Program-made: the position numbers and the translations under genes
Assembly: GCA_036346205.1 (NCBI GenBank)
Contig: JARFJB010001817.1
Coordinates: 2,408,001-2,472,000, forward strand
DNA length: 64,000 nt
From: Vesta saturnalis
Lineage: Eukaryota > Arthropoda > Insecta > Coleoptera > Lampyridae
Direction: 5' to 3'
The notes under the pieces: generated by a model
Databases searched by the model: none
Told to the model about the DNA's origin: nothing
The model's input: only the letters and a program-made list of their open reading frames with translations
Shown: positions 44,078 to 54,889 of the stretch, piece by piece
Layout of the letters: every line of letters begins with the position of its first letter
How positions within the stretch are numbered: the stretch's first letter is position 1

Positions 44078-45690
44078 GTGTATTTAAAATCACCGACAAA
44101 CGAAAACTGGAGATTCTATGATACAAAATAAGACACAAATGATCATAAACGCTTTTCCGAAAATGCTTCCTAACCGAGATATAGGTTGATTAAAAAATAA
44201 TTTTTTTAAGATTTTTCTAAGATTCCTCAAAAACTACAAAAGATATTACACTGAGATTTGATACACCTAAATGTCTAATTAAGTACAATTAATCAGGTGA
44301 GTTTGAGTCAACTGGCTACATCCAGTGGCGTAGAATGTGTTAAGTGAATCACTTTAAGTAAAAGAAAAACGCATGTCCCTGCTTTTTTTGAAGAAATATT
44401 TTTTTGTTAAATTCAACATTTATTAATTCTGCACATAAAATCATACTTCGTATTTTTTCGATTCGGCACCCGTTTTTGAAATATTTTGCATTAACATAAA
44501 CGACTACATTATTCAGTAATAACCAAATTAAATAAATCAGAGATTGCTTTGCATTTGACAGTTACGTATCTTATGTTTGCTAAAATAGTTGCATTTACTC
44601 GTGTTTTGTAATTCATTGTTTGTATCTAATTACTGTGAAAAAATGAATTATTCCAAACGAGAACTGGTCGATATGCATTTATGTTATGGTAATACTAATT
44701 GTAATGCTCGTGCAGCTGCTCGACTTTATGAACAAAGATTTCCAAATAGAAGATATCCACATTCTACTACGTTTAGAACCGTTCATCGTAACTTGTTAGA
44801 GTATGGAAGTTTAAAAGGAAAGAAAAATTCCGGACGAAACGCTCGTGTACCAGTTGAAATTGAGGAACAAATTTTAGATAGAGGTTATGAAAATTCATCA
44901 ATAAGTACGTGTCAGTTAGGTTTAGAATTTGGTGTGTCGCATAGCAAGTCTTGGAAAGCTTTCCGAGAACAAAATTTACATCCCTTTCACCTACAAAAAA
45001 TTTTTAAATGCATTGTTCCCTGGACGCCTGATTGGACCAGGAAGTGAAGTACCGTGGCCGGCACGATCGCCAGATTTAAATCCATTGGATTTTTTGTGTG
45101 GTGGTATCTGAAAACTCGTGTCTATTCTGTTCAAATTGATAATCGAGAGCAACTTTGGAACCACATACAGATGGCATGCGATGAGATTAGGGCTATGCCA
45201 CAAATTTTTCAGCGTGTTAGGTTTCATTTGCTAAGAAGAATACAAGCTTGCATCCAAAAGGAAGGAGGACAATAGGTATAAAAATAATTATTATTTCGTT
45301 TTTGATTGCTTCAATATCTCTTTAATAATGTACCTAATAGCTAACTGCGTTATTTTTTTGTAAAATAAAACAAATTTTGATTTTTATTCAATAATGTGGC
45401 CCTTTATGTCAATGCAAAATATTTCAAAAACGGGGTGCCGAATCGAAAAAATACTAAGTATGATTTTATTTGCAGAATTAAATGTTGAATCTATCAAAAA
45501 AATATTTCTTCAAAAAAACCAGGGGCGTGCGTTTTTTTTAATTAACTTACAATATTCTACGCCACTGGATGTAGTCATTTGACTCAAACTCACCTGATTA
45601 ATTGTATTTAATTAGACATTTAGGTGTACCAAATCTCAGTGTAATATCTTTTGTAGTTTTTGAGGAATCTTAAAAAAAATTGTCTTTACT
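44075..45690 (+). mobile_element. Second DUF4817-type element with about 300-bp inverted repeats
   Basis: The left end acaggtgtatttaaaatcac adjoins the TA array. Long arms 44207-44508 and 45394-45687 are inverted copies (ttttgaggaatctt, tttgtagtttt, atctcagtgtaat, actcacctgattaat, cgccactgga, gaatcgaaaaaata). The outer 130 bases of the left end have no partner at the right, so the right terminus is lost. A transposase with an internal deletion lies between the arms. Confidence 0.85.
44643..45275 (+). pseudogene. DUF4817-type mariner transposase, catalytic core deleted
   Basis: The start at 44643 (MNYSKRELVDMHLCYGNTNC) is preferred over the upstream in-frame ATG at 44589 because family members begin with this motif. 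The DUF4817 DNA-binding region is intact: NARAAARLYEQRFPNRRYPH, STTFRTVHRNLLEYGS, then a second helix-turn-helix (ISTCQLGLEFGVSHSKSW). After HPFHLQKI the protein jumps to the end of the catalytic domain, WPARSPDLNPLDF in a shifted frame (about 45050-45090), and then to the C-terminal helix RVRFHLLRRIQACIQKEGGQ. The two catalytic aspartates before that point are deleted. It may still encode a DNA-binding fragment. Confidence 0.85.
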
Positions 45691-45694
45691 GGCC

Positions 45695-46400
45695 ACACGG
45701 ACCATAGTAGTACGCGGACACTTGCGCCGCCATCTTGGATTTTGACGTCACAAGACCGCCCACGTGGGAGAGCGCATTTTCCACCCTTATTTTTACTCGC
45801 TTACGTGTAGGACGTATTTTTTCACCCCTATTTTTACACATCCACGTGTGAGACCGTGTTTTCAACCCTTATTTTTTTATACGCTTACGTATGAGACCGT
45901 ATTTTTTACCCTTATTTTGAGATGGTGATCTTTTAATTATTTTTATTAATATAAGATGATGATCTTTAATTATTTTTATTAATTAATTATCCTAGGGAAA
46001 TTCTCAATCTGATAGTTTATAAGATGATGATGATCTTTAATTATTTGTATTAATTTTTTAATTTTATCCTAGGGAAATTCTTAATCTGATAGCTTTTAAG
46101 ATGATGATGATCTTTAATTATTTTATTAATTAATTATCCTAGGGGAAATTCTCAATCTGATAGCTTTAAGATGATGATGATCTTTATTTATTTTTTATTA
46201 ATTAATTATTTTTACTCGCTTACGTATAGGACGTGTATTTTCACCCCTATTTTTTACACACCCACGTGTAGGGCGTGTTTTTTCACCCCTATTTTATGAC
46301 AGCTCACGTATAGGATGCGTATTTTCAACCCTCATGGTTTCTATTCGAGGTCAACCATAATTAGAGCCTTTTTTGCACATGCTCACGTGAGGGACTGGTT
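45695..46400. repeat. Phased ACGTG-type repeats with a nested 70-77 bp tandem repeat
   Basis: Units of the form caccc(c/t)TATTTTTAcnc then tACGTG or cACGTG place ACGT cores at 45761, 45802, 45843 and 45886, and again at 46221, 46263 and 46305, a spacing of 41-43 bases. Between them (about 45925-46205) is an unrelated tandem repeat whose gatcttta words start at 45961, 46032, 46109 and 46179. At the left edge GCCGCCATCTTGG (45726-45738) and TGACGTCA (45743-45750) match YY1-type and CRE sites. There is no coding frame. Confidence 0.65.
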
Positions 46401-47131
46401 TTGGTGCTGGGGGGCTGGATCTGGACCTAGGTCTTGGACTTGGAGCTGGTCTTAGGGTTATTTTTGATGGTATTAAGGTCCTTCTGACTATATTAATAGC
46501 AGTACCCCTGGAGGTTAGGCAAATGCACACACATACATTGTTGGAAATTTCATAATTAATAAGATGTTATTATTAACATTATCGGTCCTATTGCTTTAAA
46601 ATGGCCAAATGCTATTGGATGATCTTTTACCTAAACGTTGTATTTCTAATAAGGAGGTTCTTGTGCGACACGTGTAGGGCTTCGCAACCTTATAAGATAA
46701 GTGTAGAGCTTAGCCCCTATCGTGGCCCCCTTGGTGCAATTGTATGTTGTTCTAACTTAAGCTTACAGCTGTGGGCCTTCGATCCGTCATACAAAATTGT
46801 ATTATAATAAGGAGGTTCTTGTAAGGCAGGACTTGTATCAGGGTCTGCGCCCTGGCCCCTTTGAGGAAAAATTGATTTTAGCGCCATCTAGGGGGCGTAT
46901 AGACTAATGAACATTTTCCATAATAGAAGCTGATAATGCACACCTCTCTCCTGCTCTATGCTGTTTCTTCCTCCCCCTCTCTCTTTTCTCACACATGCAC
47001 AAACAAATCAATTAATTAATCAATCTCAAACAAATCACGTTCGATCATCAGATAAAACTCAATCAATCAACCGAAATTATGTCTTACAGTTTGCGGAAAC
47101 CTGATTACAGTTCAAACTGAATGCATTAAAG
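46401..47131. other. Unassigned region with a direct repeat pair
   Basis: The word aataaggaggttcttgt occurs at about 46648 and 46806, each time followed by a different GC-richer stretch, suggesting a diverged tandem unit of about 158 bases. A CT-rich patch (about 46945-46990) follows. No gene. Confidence 0.45.
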
Positions 47132-47266
47132 TGTAATTAAATATGCAAGTAAATCACATATGATGTTCCTAATGCAATGATGCTTTATGTATAGGCAGGT
47201 CCTCTAAACAGCCACCACCTATACATTAGGAACATCATATCTGATTTATTTGCATGTTTAATTACA
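47132..47266. repeat. Hairpin with 43-bp arms
   Basis: Left arm 47132-47174 and right arm 47224-47266 are reverse complements with three mismatches (gatgttcctaatg/cattaggaacatc at the inner end). The loop is 49 bases. A small MITE or a hairpin transcript source is possible. Confidence 0.7.
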
Positions 47267-47279
47267 TACACACAAAACT

Positions 47280-50195
47280 ATTTTATTGTAACGTGTTCAT
47301 TAACAGTTGTAAAACCCATTAAAAAGTAATAATAATTATTATTATTATAATGCTTACTTTTTAATTTAATGTGTATTTAATATTATGTTAAAAACAATCA
47401 TAATGTGACGTTTTGGGGTTGGAATTTAAATATGTACTAATAATTTAAAAGCTGGTAGGGTGACCTGTTGTAATTTTTACACAAATTAATTGTGTATCAT
47501 ACTGCGTGTTTGGATACATGGTGTTCGTTTAGAAAAAATCGATTATTTGATGTTTAAATATTTCAAGACATTTGATAAAATTTCAAACAAGTATTATAAT
47601 ACTTTAGGCAAAACTTCAATGCTCTACTAAAGCTCTTTCGGTCTAATTATGCCCAAATTACAGATTTTTCGAAGTCATATTGCAACGTTAAAAATTTTTG
47701 TTAAATATTCATTTTCACAAGAACACAAGCTTAATCAAGGTTACTCAAGAATAATACGTAGAATCCAAAGATGTACCAAAAGTGCATTTCATTTAAAATA
47801 AGGAATTGAATGACGATTTTTGATATAACCGAAAGTGTCTGAAAGCTGTAAATATTTTAGATCGGTCCAGAATCTCCGAAAACTCTTTGACCAAAATTTC
47901 AGATTTATATCAACCCGTCACATGCGTGCTCATACTATACTCGATAAAAGTAAAATATCATTTTGTTCTCTTATATATCTCTGTATCATTGTTTAAAGTA
48001 TTTCAAGTTGTAGTAATTTTACATGACATACATTAGATTACATCGTGGTTCTTAACTCTACAGCAATCAGTTTGTTAAATTGGTAATCAAATGCAGTTTA
48101 TATCAACGGCTTACCATTAAATGTTACTTGGTTTTTGATCATATAACAACTATATCTTGCGAAAATTATATTTAGGTATCTATAAATAATTAATATGGTG
48201 TAATACTTCTCTTTCCTTGATGTAGATACGGTAGGTACGATAAAATATTTAGTGCATGGCCGAGGAAAGTGTATAGTTTTTGACCGAACATAACTTTAAG
48301 ACACTAAATCACAACAAAATTTTGCTATTGTGCCCTTCTAACAAAAATTATCATTTGAATGACACAGAAAGGCATTGTAAATAATGTTACCATTACAAAT
48401 GAGTTATTCATAAATAAAAATTTAAATTATCGTTTCATTTGCATAATCCAGGTATTAGAGCAATATTTAAAAAAAAAATGAGAGTCATTCTACAATAATC
48501 AGTTTTTAAATTTGTCGCCTTTTGTAAGTGATAGATTTAATATTTTCGGATGAGTGGATGGGTAAAATTTAAAATTGAGACTTATAGATGGGGTGACACT
48601 TATTTGCACTACAATTTGTTCACTAACATAATTAGAAAATTGGAACAAGCCTCAAAAATTCTTTAGTAGGTAAAGAATATGTTTTTTGCAGAATAATTGA
48701 AAAAAAGCTTAATAGAAATGGTGAACTATTCTTCATTTTTTATGCATACAGCAGACAATCTTTGTCGATACTTGATCGACAATATGGTATAAGGGAAGTG
48801 TTTAAAAATAAATCTGAATACATAATACCTTAACATCCATATTATATTCAACTTAGTGAAGTGTGTCCGTCACGTGACGTGCATAGGTCACATATGGTAT
48901 CGCACCCCAAAAGTTAGAAAATTAACTTATAATTTAGATAATTATTTAGTTATACTTGAATATGAGGCAATCAGTAACTTTGATTAGAACTAATATCGAT
49001 GATAAAGAAGTGCACACCTGTTTTTTCTCACAATTTTTGGTGTAAAATGACATAACAACTTTACCATTGTAACAGTATATCTATTAAATCCTCCCTCAAA
49101 TATATGATTGATTATCAATAAAAAAATTTTGATCGAAGTCGAAGTTCATAAACAATAGAATTATTTTATCAATATTTAAGAAAGTGGTGTTGCATGAACG
49201 TTACATAAATTAATAGAAATTAATGATAGTTTTTGTTATATTTTTATTGTCAAGCTTTCTTTTAAGCTTTGGAGTAGTAAAATTAAAGCTACACCTGCAT
49301 TAATACACATGCTTATAATAACAGGGCAGGTTTCTATAATAATACGTTACATTATAGGTGGTAATTACACAATATGTTACAAATTTGCAGATTTGTACAT
49401 AAATCATGACTAATAAAAGAATAATTATTTATCAAATTATTGGTGTTCAGTTGTTCAATTGAATTTGTACTACTATACAAGATGATTGCTACAATAAGAT
49501 ATCTTAAAAACACTAAAAGATGTATGAAATAATAAAACCGTGACTAAACCGTATTTTTCACACGTGATTAACGACACGTATTACAGCTACGTATCTGTAT
49601 GAAACTTAAAATGACCTATTCTCAGTCACGAAGACTTCTTGTTACCAGATTCTTCCTTTTCCCCATCCTAAGCAACTTTCCGAGGACTTATACTTATGAT
49701 GTATCAATCACAAAATCTCGACCTTGGGAGAGACGGAGTTTACCCTAGTTTAAGCAGTAATTTTGTGTGAAAAATATTCTAAAAAATGTAGGATGCAAGA
49801 AAAATGACAATACTTTGAAGCTCAATAAAATTACTCTCTGGTGAAAATAAAGGCACCTCCAAGCTTAAATACAATGACGTAACAATTAGAAGTAGATGTA
49901 CCTTGAGAGAGCTCTTATTGGTTGGCAGAGTTTGAATTATTTTGGCGAAGATTTGAACTTTAGAAAGATGTGCTGTGGTTAATTGTTTTGAAAATAGAAA
50001 CTCATTTTTTTATGGTTTTGAATTTTATTCAATTAATTTAACTTTCACTTATTTGGTTACGTACCAACTTGAAAAAGGTATCTACACAGAAAAACTACGT
50101 CTAGTAAACCCTCTTCTCTAATGCTGGGTTTGTTAATTCTAATGTGCCCGTTATCGCGAATATTAACATACATCCGTGCACACAGGCATGCAGAA
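47280..50195. other. Long AT-rich stretch without recognised gene
   Basis: No open frame longer than chance with any motif, no tandem array and no clear inverted repeats were seen. A CACGTG palindrome within gtcacgtgac is at about 48870. It could be intronic or intergenic. Confidence 0.55.
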
Positions 50196-50199
50196 ACAT

Positions 50200-50247
50200 A
50201 CCCACACACACTCACGCACACGCACACGCACACGCACACGCACACGC

Positions 50248-50295
<48 letters not shown>

Positions 50296-50308
50296 CACAC
50301 ACACACAA
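50200..50308. repeat. (CGCACA)n then (CA)n microsatellite
   Basis: About six hexamer units (50215-50255) pass into pure CA. Histidine/threonine frames over it are artefacts. It replaces the 5' part of the LINE that follows. Confidence 0.95.
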
Positions 50309-50314
50309 AATAAA

Positions 50315-51260
50315 GCAACTATATTTTTCAGACCACTTAGCAGTGATTAGCGTATTTAAACTAAATGGAGACGACGCTTCTCGACAACCTGCATATTGTA
50401 AATTCAACAACCTTCTGATTGACGACCCTAATTTGATCCACATTATTAACAACTATTTAGATAAAGAAATTACGAATAAAGCACCAAATTGTGACCTTAT
50501 ATCATGGTGGGGTAGTTTAAAAATTAATTTAAAACATATAATCACACCCTACAGGCAACAGAACAGAACTACTGAACGACTAGAACTTATGAGTTTACAG
50601 AACCACATAAACAAGGTACATAACTTCAAAAACTCTACCGTCGAAAACATGTCAAAGGCTAAGAAAATTATGAAAAACGTACAAGACTGGTACAAAAGAA
50701 AAAGTTAAAAAATCTTAGAAAAGAACAAACTGGAAAGTTTAGCCTCCTCTGATAGGCCATCGCTAAGTAGTACTCAATTTATGGAATATAAGCCGTTACG
50801 TGAATTAAATTATAATAGAATTATTGTCACCGTACCCTTATCCATTTGCTCAACTGTTAAAAAACAGTTTGACAGCAAATTTCAATGTAATCAGAACTAC
50901 GTAGACGGGGACTTAACCATATTCAAAACTTACAGGATTGTCCAACAAATTCCAAGCAACATTAAACGTTCCGTTAACACAACAAGACTTTAAAAGAGCG
51001 TTAAAGTCCCTTAACAAAAGAAGTCCTCCAGACATTGATGGATTAACTGTAACATGGCCTTTGGGAATAAAATTGGGCCAATTTATTGTGAGGTTGCTTC
51101 TTCATGTTTAAGAACCAAAAAATTATCCAAATCAATCACAAAATCTGTAATTAATTTGATGCCGAAAAATGACATTGGCTTGAATTTGTCAATTTTAACA
51201 ACTGATTATACGAGCCAACATTAAAAAACTTAATTTATAAACTTTATAGGTCCATACGCA
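50315..51260 (+). pseudogene. L1/Tx1-like LINE ORF2 fragment, endonuclease end to early RT
   Basis: Directly after the microsatellite the frame reads FSDHLAVISVFKLN (SDH box of an AP endonuclease). It runs through the linker (WWGSLKINLKHIITPYRQQN, then QDWYKRKS, stop at 50708) and, after breaks, ALKSLNKRSSP..IDGLTVTWPLG (about 50995-51065) and KSITKSVINLMPKND (about 51130-51175). These match the region from the endonuclease end to RT blocks 0-2. Similarity is lost near 51260. A matching 3' scrap is at 53715. Confidence 0.75.
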
Positions 51261-53700
51261 TTGGGTTCAAGAAAAATCTATGTTTCAACATTTTAGGATG
51301 CCAATCTAGATAAATTATAGCATTACTTAATTTATGTGTGCGCTGTAAACGTCGTCCAATTGTATCAATGATTTCATATGGAATATAAATTGGGATATAT
51401 TATATAAATAATATATATATATATAGTATGAATTCTAGCATAGTATATTCAACTTGAAAGTCAGCGATTAGACAGAATGAAGAATTTTATAGTCCAAGAC
51501 TACAGTGGAATACGAATATAATTTTCAATAAGTTTAAAATCAAGAGAATACATTTCGGAACTAAAGATAAAGGACCTTAAGAAAATCAAAATGGCGTGTA
51601 CCATCGTATCAATGATAATAGAAGATATAATCAGTCGTTTACAAAATATCATGTAACTTGTATCTAATTAGAATAGCTCAAATTTCATTAAAGACATGGT
51701 CCGAAGAAAATTGGGTTCAAGAAAATCTATTGATATTACAATGTACCTAATCTCGAGAAAATGCGCATTTCCATATAAACATTTCAATTTAGCAGGAACA
51801 ATTAAGTGGTTCTAGAACGATCATAGTAAGCAAACAGAGGAATCTGCTATAATTCTATCAATCAGTAAAGTACAGCAAGATTCTCAATTAATTAAAAGAT
51901 TACATTTCAGAGGAAAGGACATAAGAAAATTCAAACTGTTCAATGAACAACTTAAATCAGCATTAAAGTGAACCAAAGTTTACAGGAAAGTGGACGGCAG
52001 ATGAATTTCATTAAACACGATATAAGTTAACCTTTGAAACAGATAGCAAAATTGTATGCCGCTTTGCTAAGGCTAGGTTAGCATGCACGGGCTTAATACC
52101 CTTGGATATTACTTTTTTATTAACCGCTCAAAGAATAAGATTTGAGTTCTTTTAAACTGTTATAATTTCAGCGTTATTGGATAAAATTTAATATTGTATT
52201 GTGAAACTGAAATGATTATTTTTTACGTTTTATTAAAACTGAATGGGTTCAATTTATAAAGGTATCATTTGCTAAATTTTACTTGCTGTAATTAATTTCG
52301 GTTTGCGTAAATGAAGTTTAAGATTTACGTTTACGAATTCCTTTCTTAATTGGTTGCGACGGCTAGCTCAAAGTTAAAATAAAGCAACGATTACTGTTAT
52401 CATTAACCGAAATTATGCTCATTTTGATTTATTTATTTATCTGGATTCCTATTGCGTTGACTTCTTCTTACAATTATATATGCAGTATTTGTATAAGCTT
52501 TTAATATTAATCATTTTTAGCAATAAAAGTAAATCAAACGTTATACTCATTTAATTAAATTCCAAATCTGAACGAAAATGCATCAATACGTTGTTTACAA
52601 ACATATTTAAAATCAAACCTATAATCTACAATAACTTTCTTAAAACTAACATATTATAACAAATAAAATCTTGATCAGAATTAAACGTTATTTTATTTGA
52701 TTTAATTGTTATAGTCAAATGTAAAGTTTCGAGAAATCAAACACAAAAACGTTTTATTTTTAACACAAACAAAAAGGGTTCTTACTTAGTTTTGTTGAAA
52801 AAATGATGATGTAATGCTTGCGTTCCTTTCACCGGTGAAGAGGCTTCACTAGGTTATAGACTGCTCTTCCGATGATCTTTTTCGACACTCTGGAATCGTT
52901 CTCTTCTGTTGTCCTTATTTTCCCTTATATCTTTGTTATAGCTGAATACGCTTCTAATTTTCTTCCCCACAATGTACTGATTTTTGTAAATTATTGTTCG
53001 ATATATTTACACTATACAGTTTATACTTAATTGTTGAGTTTTAATTACAAACGGAGTGCGCAACAAACTGCAAGCGAGCTACGGAAGACCATACTTTCAT
53101 TATCAATGTTTTTTAGTTATTATACTTTATATATCGATCTACTCAATGGGTCGATTATCTTATTGTACATTTTTCACTCGCTATCAAAACATTAACTTAG
53201 AACATTTTCAACACGCACTTAAAACGCTATTGTAAACTATTACGCAATCTTTTGTTATCGCCAAATTGACATTTGCACTTTTAATTCTTTTTAGTTGTTT
53301 CTCGCGTTAATAAGGAAAATATCACTTATATTTCTTAACACAATACTAACTGAATTTTCATTATAATTTCACAATATTAATTGCAGCATAAATCAAGCTG
53401 CAGGAATCGCTTTTCAACCAACTCCGATTACTTACTAGAGGCGACTCTCCTTGATCGCTTACTTAACGCGACCGTTTTAAAAACTGCACATCATTACTAT
53501 GACAGTGTCTCATCCCTTCCAACACATAAATACCGCGTATTTTAAATATTTTCAAATTGAATATATAGGTAACTTACTGAAATAAACTCAAGCTTTTAAT
53601 CTTAATATTAATTACGTTCAAATACAAATAACCAATAACCATTTATTTATCCAGAAAAATAATATATAAATATCTAATCTCGTATAATTTAGCGCGAACT
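51261..53700. other. Unassigned sequence between two LINE scraps
   Basis: It interrupts or replaces the LINE. A diverged direct repeat of about 350-450 bases is suggested by ttgggttcaagaaaa at 51260 and 51711 and by catttc(a/g)ga with aaaggac at about 51551 and 51905. A short (TA)n lies at about 51408-51424. The part 52790-53560 has a different texture (tcaccggtgaagaggcttca, gcgagctacggaaga) that could be an LTR-type sequence, without proof. Confidence 0.4.
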
Positions 53701-53714
53701 TTTGATTTTTTTCC

Positions 53715-54030
53715 GTTACAGCAGATACAACTCTCTTGCGAAAAGCGGGACTTAGAGAATCATTCCCTTTTGTCCCTCAAGAAATTGGAGACTCAAAGCA
53801 TTTAATACTAATCTGTCAGAAAGCAGAAGACTTATGGAGCTACGTTAGGATCCTAGTGTTTAAACTAATCCAAAAACAAATAACGACAGACGAAATAATT
53901 TGCGGGCTTCCAGAAAAGAACATACACGTTAGCAAACGCGTTGCTAACAATGGCTAAAAGTACAATTTACAAATGTATAACAGGCAAACTACGTTTCAAC
54001 AGGGATTGTGACTACATTGAGTCGTATAAG
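53715..54030 (+). pseudogene. LINE ORF2 C-terminal zinc-binding scrap
   Basis: Reads TTLLRKAGLRESFPFVPQEI (degenerate C-x-x-C region), then GDSKHLILICQKAEDLWSYV, then GLPEKNIHVSK, then in a shifted frame AKSTIYKCITGKLRFN. This is the H-x-x-x-x-C zf-RVT region that follows the reverse transcriptase in L1/Tx1/I-type LINEs. It probably belongs with 50315-51260. Confidence 0.7.
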
Positions 54031-54889
54031 AAACATTTGATTTGATGCTTGTTTTCAAAATATTGCTCCTTTTGAGAAATTGTTCCACCTTGAGATTGTA
54101 CAAAACAGTTAGTAAAGTTCTTGGCATTTGAGGTTGATAGGTAGTAACTACGTCCTTGTTGTCATTGAATGTAATTGTTGTTTCCATTTCAAGCTTAAGC
54201 GGAAAAATGTTTTTCCGACGACCACATGTGAGAATGACATACAACACACAGATTACCTACTGCGAAAGTCACAAATATCACTCTAGAATTGAAAAGTAAA
54301 ATATCACTCTAGTGTGGTATGTATGTCAACTAAATATGTTGACCTTGATCTCAGAGTATTCCACTTTTTACCTGGCACTATCTAACCATTGTGCTGCATA
54401 ATGTCATAAAACACAAAGAAAATCATAGTTTAAACTTAAAAACACTTAAAAAAAATGATTTATAAGTGTTTAATCAAAATTAAAATGAAATATTCCAATT
54501 CCATTAATTTTAACGTTCATAAATGTCGATGTATTTTTGACATTTCTAATAATAGTTGGTCGCTTTTTTTAAATACTGACATATTTAAAGTGTGCAGTAC
54601 TTCGAAAGCCTTCACTCCACCTTCTCCAAAAACTGATATCGAGGCAGATACTGTACAAGATACACAAATAACGGAGACAACAAACATCTCTAAATCTTTA
54701 CCGCAAACTCCATTACAATTTACGAATTGCAATAATATTAATATAAATTTCAATTTTTACCATTCAAAGTAGATCTCATTTTAAGTTTTTATTATTCAAT
54801 CGTTATTCTTCTTTGTATTTAATCAACAATAAGATTCTCAAGTTAAAGTTGTAAGCCACTTTGCTTACAATAATTAAAATGGTTTATTT
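54031..54889. other. AT-rich sequence, no recognised gene
   Basis: A frame at 54455-54772 (105 codons) is rich in N, I, S and T and has no motif; I do not call it. The word ttttccgacgaccaca (54211-54226) has an exact inverted partner at 57192-57207. Confidence 0.5.

Noticed and set aside
54455..54772. 105-codon + frame MIYKCLIKIK...
   Set aside because: Asparagine/isoleucine/serine-rich with no motif, and in a strongly AT-rich stretch where such frames occur by chance.
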